From Prevotella sp. UBA7782 (GTDB lineage: Bacteria > Bacteroidota > Bacteroidia > Bacteroidales > Bacteroidaceae), in the NCBI GenBank assembly GCA_002480935.1, contig DLDC01000028.1, positions 217 to 7,839 on the forward strand: DNA of 7,623 nucleotides, given 5' to 3'. Positions 1 to 5,844 of the stretch are shown here, piece by piece. The position numbers and the translations under genes were made by a program. Under the pieces are notes generated by a model. The model saw nothing but the letters and a program-made list of their open reading frames with translations, searched no databases and was not told the origin of the DNA. Positions within the stretch are counted from its first letter, which is position 1. Each line of letters starts with the position of its first letter.

Positions 1-83
1 TGGCCGTCGTCAATAACAAAGCATGTGTTGTAGATGTGCTTCACCAGGGCATTTCCTGTGCCCAGCATCGTGATACTTTCCAT
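1..83 (-). CDS. MBL-fold metallo-hydrolase, RNase Z-like (N-terminal fragment, runs off the left edge)
   Basis: Only the first 27 codons are in the window, from ATG at 83-81 to the left edge. The translation begins MESITMLGTGNALVKHIYNT and continues CFVIDDG. The LGTGNA turn followed by a Y/R-N-T/S segment and a hydrophobic strand is the usual opening of metallo-beta-lactamase-fold hydrolases of the RNase Z/arylsulfatase type. The metal-binding HxHxDH motif would lie beyond the edge, so catalytic competence cannot be judged. The start sits 13 nt after the stop of the transporter gene on the same strand, so the two are probably cotranscribed. The A-rich spacer (AAAGCAAATCACA) is a typical leader for this phylum. 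Substrate unknown; the family assignment rests on a short N-terminal pattern. Confidence 0.72.
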   Translation of the reverse strand, partial: MESITMLGTGNALVKHIYNTCFVIDDG

Positions 84-96
84 TGTGATTTGCTTT

Positions 97-1571
97 TCAG
101 ATAAGTCCTGACAGATGTATCAGGAAGGCTATGCAATAGCCTGCTATGGTAGCTGTCACCACATGTATGAGGCCCGGTGCCATGAACGAGTGGTTGAGCA
201 GATACTTTCCGATGACCGTTGTGCCGGAGCGGTCGAAGTTTACTGTGGCGATGTCTGAGGGATAATTGGGTATGAAGAAGTAGCCATACACCGACGGCAT
301 GATGCCTAACAGCACCCAGCCGGGTATGCCCAGCTGATAGGCAAGGGGCAACATGGCCACCACGACGGCACCTTGCGAGTTGATGAGCACCGACACAAGG
401 AAGAACACAAAGGCCATCGACCACGGATATTTCTCTACTATATCGCTCAGCATAACGTTCATCTCAGAGGTATAGTTGCTGAAGTAGGTGTCGCACATCC
501 ATGCTATGCCGTAGATAGCCACCACGGCCACCATGCCGTTTTGCCATACTGCGCCGCCCACAGCGGCCTTGGGCTTGGCCTTACAGAAGATAACCATAAG
601 CGCAGCAGCACTTATCATGATGATCTGAATGACCAGATTCATTGACAGATGCTTGGATACCTGCTCCGTGACGCCCTGCACCACCACGCCGGCAGCGGCC
701 AGCTGCTTGGCCGTCTCGGTCACGCCGTTGGCCAACGTTATCTGCGCCGGACCACCCTTCACCACTTGCACCTCGGTCCATGCGGGCAGAATGTTGTGCC
801 CGGCCATGGTGAAGAAAGATAGCAGCACGATGATTACCAATGCACCGAGGAAGATGTAAACGGCGCGGCGGCTCTCCTTGGAAATGGTCTTGTCTAGTGT
901 TGAGGCACTGCCACCATATATATATTCGTATTGCTTGGGGTCTTTCAGCTTGGCCTGGAACACCGGATCCTTGTCAAGATCCTTGCCACGGTGCCAGCTG
1001 TAGGCCACGGCGGCCAGTATGCCCAGCAAGCATGCGGGCAGCGTAACCATGACTACCTGCACGTTACTCACGTTGAAGCCGTTGGCAGCCGATATAGACG
1101 CGAAGGCCACAACGGCCGCCGAGATGGGCGAACACGTGATGCCTATCTGGGAGGCTATGCTGGCTATGCCGCAAGGGCGCTCCGGGCGGATGCCTTTCTT
1201 CAGCGCGATGTCGCATATAATGGGCATGAGGGTATACACCACGTGGCCCGTTCCCACCATGACGGTAAGAAAGAATGTGGTGAGAGGAGCCAGCAGCGTG
1301 ATGCGGTCGGGATGCTTGCGCAGCAGTCGCTCGGCTATCTGTATCATCCAGTCCATGCCGCCCGATGCCTGCAGCACGCCCGCGCACGTCACGGCGGCAA
1401 TGATGATGTAAATCACGTCTGTGGGAGGTGTGCCCGGCTTGAGCTGAAAACCGAACACCAGAATGGCCAGGCCGATGCCTGATATGGCGCCAGGGCCAAC
1501 GAACCGTAGCGCGCTCCGATGACAAGAGCCATGAGCACCACCAGCAGTTCTACGATCATTAATACTGTCAT
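97..1571 (-). CDS. dcuB: DcuB-type anaerobic C4-dicarboxylate transporter, frameshifted near the N-terminus
   Basis: This is an inner-membrane antiporter of the DcuA/DcuB family, which exchanges fumarate, malate, aspartate and succinate in anaerobes; here succinate export during fumarate respiration is the likely job. Family segments in order (numbered for the restored 491-residue protein): QLKPGTPP near 43-50, GTGHVVYT at 107-114, RPERP at 129-133, a cytoplasmic HRGKDLDKD near 194-202, YGIAW near 354-358, INSQGAVV near 397-404 and NYPSD...FDRSGTT near 436-451. It is about 45 residues longer than E. coli DcuB (446), mainly through a loop near 258-308. Translation starts well at ATG 1571-1569 (MTVLMIVELL...ARYGSLAL), then leaves frame: the C run at 1490-1491 has two Cs where three restore ALGAISGIGLAILVFGFQL. 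Without correction the largest continuous frame begins at GTG 1458 and lacks the first transmembrane helix. Either a sequence error or a recent inactivation. Confidence 0.88.
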
Positions 1572-1620
1572 AGGTTGTTGTTTTAATACTACGTTTAGGT
1601 TTTTATAGCTTTGTTGTCTG

Positions 1621-1650
1621 CAAATTTAATAATAAAATCGATATGGACAA
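1621..1650 (-). promoter_or_regulatory. Bacteroidales-type promoter for the C4-dicarboxylate transporter
   Basis: Read on the minus strand, TTG (1650-1648) is followed after 19 nt by TAAATTTG (1628-1621), matching the Bacteroides -33/-7 consensus TTTG-N19-21-TAnnTTTG. The predicted transcript start is near 1614, giving a leader of about 40 nt before ATG 1571. The leader is A-rich (TTAAAACAACAACCT just before the start) with no Shine-Dalgarno. This supports ATG 1571, not the later GTG at 1458, as the true start. Confidence 0.65.
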
Positions 1651-1700
1651 CATTTTTTAAGCAAAATATTTGGTTTCGGGAATTATTATTCGTTGTTTTC

Positions 1701-1743
1701 ACTACCGTGCCTTGCCCATGCAAGCCCACATGTTATAGGTAGT
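1701..1743. repeat. Nested inverted repeat between the two divergent promoters
   Basis: An outer pair ACTACC (1701-1706) and GGTAGT (1738-1743) encloses GTG/CAC (1707-1709 with 1727-1729) and a perfect inner pair CTTGC-CCAT-GCAAG (1711-1724). It lies between the transporter promoter and the superoxide reductase promoter, about 29 nt upstream of the latter's -33 element. It could be an operator or a DNA/RNA hairpin. The arms are short, so chance is not excluded. Confidence 0.3.
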
Positions 1744-1771
1744 TATGATAAACTTTTATTTCTTAAAACGC

Positions 1772-1802
1772 TTGCCGGTACGGGCAGAAAAGTTTATCTT
1801 TG
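1772..1802 (+). promoter_or_regulatory. Bacteroidales-type promoter for superoxide reductase
   Basis: TTG (1772-1774), a 20-nt spacer and TATCTTTG (1795-1802) match the Bacteroides -33/-7 consensus exactly at the defined positions. Transcription should begin near 1809, leaving a leader of roughly 43 nt to ATG 1852. The leader ends in an A-rich stretch (AACAACATTTTAAAA) and lacks a Shine-Dalgarno. The spacer contains the GC-rich near-palindrome TGCCGGTACGGGCA (1773-1786), which could be a regulator site. Confidence 0.7.
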
Positions 1803-1851
1803 TCACTGAACATAATTAGTTATTAAACAACATTTTAAAACCCTTAGAGTT

Positions 1852-2220
1852 ATGGCAAAACGCAATGATGTTTACAAATGTCCCGAGTGTGGTAATATAG
1901 TAGAGGTGCTGGTAGGCACAGACAAGGAGCTTTGCGGCTTCAAGCAGTTGGTTGAGAACACCACCGATGCCGCTACGGAGAAGCATGTGCCCGTGGTTGA
2001 GAAGACGGCTGAGGGCTATCGTGTCACCGTAGGCGAGGTGCTGCACCCTATGACCGAGGCTCATTACATTCAGTGGATAGAGCTGATAACCGACCAAAAC
2101 GAGGTGCTGCGCAAGTATCTCACGCCGAGCGACAAGCCCGTTGCCGAGTTTAAGACCGACGCCAAGGTGGTTTATGCCCGCGAGTATTGCAACCTGCACG
2201 GGTTGTGGAGAAGCAAGTAA
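1852..2220 (+). CDS. dfx: Desulfoferrodoxin-type superoxide reductase with an incomplete FeCys4 centre
   Basis: This is a cytoplasmic non-haem iron enzyme of 122 residues that reduces superoxide to hydrogen peroxide without making oxygen, the usual defence of strict anaerobes. The catalytic Fe-His4-Cys site is intact: TEKH with H45, LHPMTEAHY with H65 and H71, and REYCNLHG with C113 and H116. E43 and K44 form the usual mobile loop. The N-terminal desulforedoxin-like domain (about 1-35) has C10-P-E-C13 and a single C28 in ELCGFKQ, where two-iron family members have a CC pair in a CCGxPM motif. The stretch from C28 to H45 is also about two residues shorter. The accessory rubredoxin-like iron site is therefore probably lost or altered, giving in effect a one-iron enzyme with a vestigial domain. 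Other frames across this spot do not restore the missing motif. Monocistronic, own promoter, divergent from the transporter. Confidence 0.95.
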   Translation: MAKRNDVYKCPECGNIVEVLVGTDKELCGFKQLVENTTDAATEKHVPVVEKTAEGYRVTVGEVLHPMTEAHYIQWIELITDQNEVLRKYLTPSDKPVAEFKTDAKVVYAREYCNLHGLWRSK

Positions 2221-2248
2221 GCTGCAAAAAGGCCGCTTTTGCCTTCCA

Positions 2249-2314
2249 AAAGTGCCTGTTTTGCAAGCCGAAAGTGCCTATTTCGCAAGCCGAAAGTGCC
2301 TATTTCGAAAACTG
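2249..2314. repeat. Three tandem 22-bp repeats
   Basis: The unit AAAGTGCCTATTTCGCAAGC plus CG occurs at 2271-2292. A copy at 2249-2270 differs from it at two positions, and one at 2293-2314 diverges only in its last seven bases. A weaker fourth copy may precede them at 2228-2248. The unit is not a multiple of three and there are no spacers, so it is neither a coding repeat nor a CRISPR. It lies 28 nt after the superoxide reductase stop. Confidence 0.85.
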
Positions 2315-2350
2315 GGAACATTCGCAGCCGGGGCGGACTTTGAAGCCGTT

Positions 2351-2417
2351 GGCATGAAAAGATGATAGAATAAAGTTTGATTTGCTCGGCTTTTCATGCC
2401 GGCGTGACGGGCATGAA
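2351..2417. repeat. Three-armed inverted repeat with mutually exclusive pairings
   Basis: Arm 1 GGCATGAAAAG (2351-2361) is an exact reverse complement of arm 2 CTTTTCATGCC (2390-2400), an 11-bp stem with a 28-nt loop. Arm 2 also pairs over 8 bp with arm 3 GGCATGAA (2410-2417), a stem with a 9-nt loop. Only one pairing can form at a time. No T run follows either stem on either strand, so neither looks like a classical intrinsic terminator. Confidence 0.7.
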
Positions 2418-2440
2418 GCACGGCAAAGCAGGGAAATCAC

Positions 2441-2461
2441 ACACACATTATTATAGTGTGT
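2441..2461. repeat. Small AT-loop hairpin
   Basis: ACACAC (2441-2446) and GTGTGT (2456-2461) form a perfect 6-bp stem around the AT-only loop ATTATTATA. It may contribute to transcription end formation between the convergent 3' ends. No specific role is evident. Confidence 0.45.
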
Positions 2462-2475
2462 AACCATCAAACGGG

Positions 2476-2503
2476 CAGGAGGAGACGGCAAGAGCTCCTC
2501 CTG
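2476..2503. terminator. Candidate bidirectional terminator hairpin
   Basis: CAGGAGGAG (2476-2484) and CTCCTCCTG (2495-2503) form a perfect, GC-rich 9-bp stem with a 10-nt loop, 19 nt beyond the stop of the minus-strand membrane protein gene. On the plus strand it is followed by TCTGGCTTTT, on the minus strand by CCCGTTTGATGG. Both T tracts are short and offset, so its efficiency is doubtful. It lies between two convergent genes, where a two-way terminator is expected. Confidence 0.5.
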
Positions 2504-2522
2504 TCTGGCTTTTATGCCGGGT

Positions 2523-3881
2523 CTATCCCAGCATGTAGCTGGCTATGAGGTAGCTGTTGTAGCTCCACAAGAAGATGGTGATGGCCATAACGGTAAGCCG
2601 CAAGGCCTGTAGGGCCCGCTCAGGCATCCTCAAACGATAGAGACAAGCTATGGCTATGGGTATGAAGAACATCCAGTGGGTGCCGTTGATATACACTTCG
2701 TTGATGCCAAAGCCCAGCACCACATGTATGAAAACATCTACGCCAAACCACGACAGCAGCATGAGTATGACGCGACGGCGTATGCCCACCACGATGCCGG
2801 CCATGAAGAGCAGTACCACAAGGCCGTTGATGATGTAGTTGAGAGGGTTGTGATAGCGCACCACAAGGGGCCGCCCAAGGTATATATCGCCCAGCAGATA
2901 GTCTTTGTGCAAGGCTATCGACTCGCCGAAGAGGCCCTCCACGATGCCGTCTACGCGCGACGAGCTGGGGTCAATCCACTTCAGGAAGGGCTCGTTGCTA
3001 ATGGGCTTGCCCGTAATCTTTTGGTTGGCCTGCCGCTTCAGACTGTCTTTTTGCAGTACATAAGGGTCTTTGGCCTCGGCCTTCTTCATGATTTTGTCAG
3101 ACTCCTGCATACGCGGCAGCAGCAATTCTTCATATTGCAAGGCGTAAGAACCCAGCAGCAGGGCCGAAGGAAGGAGCAACACCAGCACCACATTCTTAGG
3201 TTTGAAGGTGCTGCGGCCGTCGGTGAACCACACGCCCAAGAGGCTCTTCAGACCATTGGTGAGCGTGATGCCCGCCGTAAAGAAATAGAGCACGGCTGCT
3301 TTCCACCATGCTACGGCTCTGCCACCGGCCATGCTTCGGCCCAGTACATAGACAGTCAGAACGAGCAGGAAGAGCGAGAAGATGAAGTGGTCTGGCGACA
3401 TCGAAGCCGTCATGATGGCCGCGAACGAAAAGAGCAGCGCCGTGAGCCAGCGGCTGTCTGCCCTGCCCAGGCCCATCACCTCATGCAGCGTGCGATACAT
3501 GAACAGTGCCGAGTAGGTGGCCGCCAAGACAACCAGCACGGCCATGATGAACATGGCAGCGTTGAAGTTGAACGTTGTCATGATGAGATGATTGAGCCAG
3601 GCAAAGGGATAAAGCAGCAAGGTGTAGAGCGGATGGCGGTCGAGCACGTAGTAAGACGAATACTTCGTGAGCGTCATGTAGGCGTAAGGATCGTAGCCGG
3701 AGAAGAACAACTTGTTGTTGAATAGGCTGTAGGCACCCACATGCCCATGGTTGGCAAGGGTGAAACGGCCGTAATGGTTGTATATGAGCAGGGCGTTGAG
3801 CAGGGCGAATACGCAGACCGAGACGACGGCCATCCATCTCTCGTCACGGCGGATGCCGAATATCTTAAAAGGATTTCTCAT
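2523..3881 (-). CDS. Polytopic membrane protein of the polysaccharide locus (DUF6080-like, GT-C-type candidate)
   Basis: The product has 452 residues with roughly nine to eleven hydrophobic segments. The first is near 17-36, followed by a loop with SGYDPYAY, DRHPLY and LLLYPFAW, then helices across about 105-130, 150-185, 193-215 and 230-248. A polar region near 250-345, rich in charged residues, follows, and then three or four C-terminal helices. A first extracytoplasmic loop with D/H/Y motifs ahead of many helices recalls GT-C glycosyltransferases or flippase/polymerase-type proteins. I recall similar Bacteroidales proteins filed as DUF6080, but no diagnostic catalytic motif is seen. I prefer ATG 3881: the promoter -7 element at 3924-3917 puts the transcript start near 3910, leaving a usable leader. 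The GTG at 3902, seven codons earlier, would start about 8 nt into the message. Divergent from the glycosyltransferase pair; no partner gene downstream. Confidence 0.85.
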   Translation of the reverse strand: MRNPFKIFGIRRDERWMAVVSVCVFALLNALLIYNHYGRFTLANHGHVGAYSLFNNKLFFSGYDPYAYMTLTKYSSYYVLDRHPLYTLLLYPFAWLNHLIMTTFNFNAAMFIMAVLVVLAATYSALFMYRTLHEVMGLGRADSRWLTALLFSFAAIMTASMSPDHFIFSLFLLVLTVYVLGRSMAGGRAVAWWKAAVLYFFTAGITLTNGLKSLLGVWFTDGRSTFKPKNVVLVLLLPSALLLGSYALQYEELLLPRMQESDKIMKKAEAKDPYVLQKDSLKRQANQKITGKPISNEPFLKWIDPSSSRVDGIVEGLFGESIALHKDYLLGDIYLGRPLVVRYHNPLNYIINGLVVLLFMAGIVVGIRRRVILMLLSWFGVDVFIHVVLGFGINEVYINGTHWMFFIPIAIACLYRLRMPERALQALRLTVMAITIFLWSYNSYLIASYMLG

Positions 3882-3916
3882 TGACTGATGATTGATAATC
3901 ACGTGAATAATGGCTG

Positions 3917-3924
3917 CAAAATTA
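3917..3924 (-). promoter_or_regulatory. -7 element of the membrane protein promoter
   Basis: On the minus strand TAATTTTG (3924-3917) matches TAnnTTTG. No good TTG is found 18-21 nt upstream, so the -33 half is weak or absent. Its position sets the transcript start near 3910 and favours ATG 3881 over GTG 3902. Its upstream DNA overlaps the divergent plus-strand promoter. Confidence 0.5.
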
Positions 3925-3934
3925 CTAAATAATT

Positions 3935-3964
3935 TTTGTAATTATCTGTTTTTTGCTACCTTTG
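3935..3964 (+). promoter_or_regulatory. Bacteroidales-type promoter of the glycosyltransferase pair
   Basis: TTTG (3935-3938), an 18-nt spacer and TACCTTTG (3957-3964) match the Bacteroides promoter pattern, with a spacer one base under the usual range. The start is predicted near 3971, giving a leader of about 58 nt to ATG 4029. A TGCCC-AAG-GGGCA hairpin (3968-3980) falls right at the predicted 5' end of the transcript. Confidence 0.65.
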
Positions 3965-3996
3965 CGTTGCCCAAGGGGCATAACAACACTGAATGG

Positions 3997-4032
3997 ATGT
4001 TTTTAAGGTATATATATCGGCATAGGTTATGA
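3997..4032 (+). other. Possible leader ORF coupled to the first glycosyltransferase
   Basis: An 11-codon ORF (MFLRYIYRHRL) starts at ATG 3997 and its TGA (4030-4032) overlaps the ATG of the glycosyltransferase at 4029 in an ATGA arrangement. A second short frame (MDVFKVYISA) starts four bases earlier at 3993 and stops at 4023-4025. Either could deliver ribosomes to the main start. No Shine-Dalgarno is seen, and short ORFs of this kind arise by chance, so expression is unproven. Confidence 0.25.
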
Positions 4033-4919
4033 GCATTCTGGCCATCATAGTTTCGTATAACTTTGTTCCGTGGATGGGCAAATGCCTCGGCTCGTTGAGG
4101 CAGTCAGACTATCCTATAGACATTCTTGTGGTGGATAATCACTCACAAGACAACACATTGGCGGTGCTGCGCGACGACTATCCCGACGTGAAGGTGATAG
4201 CCAACAGCGACAACCTGGGCTTCGGACGGGCCAACAACATCGGCATGGCCTATGCCTTGGAACATCATTACGACGGTGTGTTGCTGCTCAATGAGGATGC
4301 CTGGGTGCAGCGCGACACCCTCACGCGGCTGGTAAAGGCGGCCGCACGCTATACCCATTTCGGCGTTCTGTCGCCCATACACCTCACCGGCAGGGGCGAT
4401 GAGCTGGAGAAGGGCTTCGCGCATTACATAGGCGTGAGCGACTTAAAGGCTCTTCCGAAAGACACTATCGTGGAGGCGAACTTCATAGATGCCGCCATCT
4501 GGTTCATGCCCACGGCCGCCATACAGTCGGTGGGCATGTTTGCTCACATCTTTCAACATTATGGTGAGGACAAAGACTTGACCAATCGGCTCCGCCACTA
4601 TGGCTGGAAGACGGGCTATCTGCCGCAGGCCAAGGGCCATCATGCAAGAGAAAACCGTGTCGTGACGCGTCAGTCAAGGCTCTATTCTGTTTGGGTCTAC
4701 CTGCTGTCGGAGTACACCAACATCAATTATATGCTGCCTGTAGCTTTCGCCAAGTCGGTGCTTGCCGCTGTGAAAAAAGCTCTGGGGGGGGCACTTCATG
4801 CGCGCTTCAGAGACGCGGCAGCTTACCTGCGCATGGCCTTCACCCTTATGGGGCGCACCCCGCTGGTGCTCGTCACACGGCGTGAGTCGTTACATGTAAA
4901 TTTAAAAAACTATGAGTGA
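4029..4919 (+). CDS. Family 2 glycosyltransferase, WbbL/rhamnosyltransferase-like
   Basis: A 296-residue inverting GT-A enzyme, expected at the cytoplasmic face of the inner membrane, adding a nucleotide-activated sugar to a growing lipid-linked glycan. Motifs in order: the N-terminal strand ILAIIVSYN, nucleotide-binding VVDNHSQDN (D36), NLGFGRANNIG at 62-72 typical of the WbbL subgroup, the metal-site triad N88-E-D90 in LLLNEDAW, and HYGEDKDLTNRL with G179-E-D181, which should supply the catalytic base. The C-terminus (about 225-296) is basic and partly hydrophobic and may lie against the membrane. The length is normal for the subgroup. A run of eight Gs at 4784-4791 covers codons 252-255. 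The gene opens a two-gene operon; its last 8 nt overlap the next start. Rhamnose transfer is the family's common annotation, but the donor cannot be read from sequence. Confidence 0.93.
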   Translation: MSILAIIVSYNFVPWMGKCLGSLRQSDYPIDILVVDNHSQDNTLAVLRDDYPDVKVIANSDNLGFGRANNIGMAYALEHHYDGVLLLNEDAWVQRDTLTRLVKAAARYTHFGVLSPIHLTGRGDELEKGFAHYIGVSDLKALPKDTIVEANFIDAAIWFMPTAAIQSVGMFAHIFQHYGEDKDLTNRLRHYGWKTGYLPQAKGHHARENRVVTRQSRLYSVWVYLLSEYTNINYMLPVAFAKSVLAAVKKALGGALHARFRDAAAYLRMAFTLMGRTPLVLVTRRESLHVNLKNYE

Positions 4920-5844
4920 AAAAACATTTGCACCCGTTGTGCTGCTTGTATATAATCGTCCGGAGCACGTGAAGCGTGGTATTGAGTCGCTGCTTCGCAA
5001 TGCTGAGGCCCCCCAAACCGACCTTTACATTTTCTCAGATGCTGCCCGCACGCCCGCAGATGAGGCTAAGGTGAGCGAGGTGAGGCAGATAGTGCATGGC
5101 ATAAAAGGCTTCAAGAAGGTGGTAGTTACCGAGCGCCAGAACAACATTGGCCTTGCTGCCAACGTCACAGGTGGCGTGACAGAGGTGGTGAACAGCTACG
5201 GAAGGGTCATCGTTTTGGAGGATGACTTGGTGGTGGCGCCCTATTTTCTGCGCTTCATGAACGATGCCTTGGAAACTTATAAGGACGAGGAGAAGGTGGG
5301 ACACATACAGGCTTGTGACTTCACACGCAGCAGAGAGCTGCCCCCAACCTTCCTCATCAAGTGGACAGGGTCGTGGGGATGGGCCACGTGGGCACGTGCC
5401 TGGAAGCTCTATAACCCCGACGGCAGCGCACTGCTGCATGAGCTTGAAGACCGGCACCTCACCAATACGTTCGACTTTAACGGCAAGTACATCTTCACAA
5501 AGATGCTGCGTAATCAGGTAGAAGGCAAGAACGACTCTTGGGCTATACGCTGGAACGCGTCGCTCTTTCTGCATGACGTGCTCTCACTTAATGTGGGCAG
5601 GTCGCTGGTAAGCAACGTAGGGCTGGACGGAAGTGGCACAAACTCAACGGCACTAGACCCCTATACCTCTGATTTATGGATGGAGCCGTTGCCTGTAGAG
5701 AAGATTATCCCGATACAGGAGAACCTGGATGCCAGGCATATATATGAGATGTATTATGCCCATACCTACACCTTGTGGAACCGTGCGCGCCAGCGTTTGG
5801 CCCAGATAATGGCACGATGGCACCTCAAAAAGAACCGGGCTTAA
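4912..5844 (+). CDS. GT-A glycosyltransferase with EDD motif (GT2/GNT-I-like)
   Basis: A 310-residue nucleotide-sugar transferase. The N-terminus PVVLLVYNRPEHV and the TDLYIFSDAAR strand form the donor-binding fold, followed by RQNNIGLAANV (75-85). The metal-binding triad is E103-D-D105 in VLEDDLVVAP, the form seen in GNT-I-like and related bacterial enzymes. WTGSWGWATWARAW (151-164) and NDSWAIRW (207-214) are acceptor-side motifs typical of this Bacteroidales group, and SNVGLDGSGTN (234-244) closes the domain. No signal peptide or membrane helix is seen, so it is probably a cytoplasmic enzyme attached to the inner membrane. ATG 4912 overlaps the preceding stop by 8 nt, pointing to translational coupling and work on the same glycan. 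The stop TAA (5842-5844) shares TTAA with the stop of the opposing gene. Linkage and sugar unknown. Confidence 0.9.
   Translation: MSEKTFAPVVLLVYNRPEHVKRGIESLLRNAEAPQTDLYIFSDAARTPADEAKVSEVRQIVHGIKGFKKVVVTERQNNIGLAANVTGGVTEVVNSYGRVIVLEDDLVVAPYFLRFMNDALETYKDEEKVGHIQACDFTRSRELPPTFLIKWTGSWGWATWARAWKLYNPDGSALLHELEDRHLTNTFDFNGKYIFTKMLRNQVEGKNDSWAIRWNASLFLHDVLSLNVGRSLVSNVGLDGSGTNSTALDPYTSDLWMEPLPVEKIIPIQENLDARHIYEMYYAHTYTLWNRARQRLAQIMARWHLKKNRA

Noticed and set aside
931..1482. Plus-strand open frame of 183 codons opposite dcuB
   Set aside because: Low-complexity His/Arg-rich product, antisense to conserved transporter sequence, no promoter or leader.
1064..1525. Minus-strand frame of 153 codons overlapping the dcuB N-terminal region
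   Set aside because: Reads as Arg/His-rich out-of-frame sequence. The real protein is recovered by joining the other two frames at the 1490 deletion.
2224..2242. Intrinsic terminator GCAAAA...TTTTGC right after the superoxide reductase stop
   Set aside because: Only a 6-bp, mostly A-T stem with no T run after it; too weak to list as a terminator.
2249..2314. CRISPR array
   Set aside because: The repeats are directly adjacent with no spacers, and no cas genes are nearby.
2141..2365. Plus-strand ORF through the 22-bp repeats
   Set aside because: It starts inside the superoxide reductase gene out of frame. A 22-bp unit shifts frame at each copy, so there is no protein repeat.
2676..3725. Plus-strand open frame of 349 codons opposite the membrane protein gene
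   Set aside because: Its product is rich in His, Gln and Arg with no domain pattern, whereas the minus strand encodes well-formed hydrophobic helices. It is an antisense shadow of a GC-rich gene.
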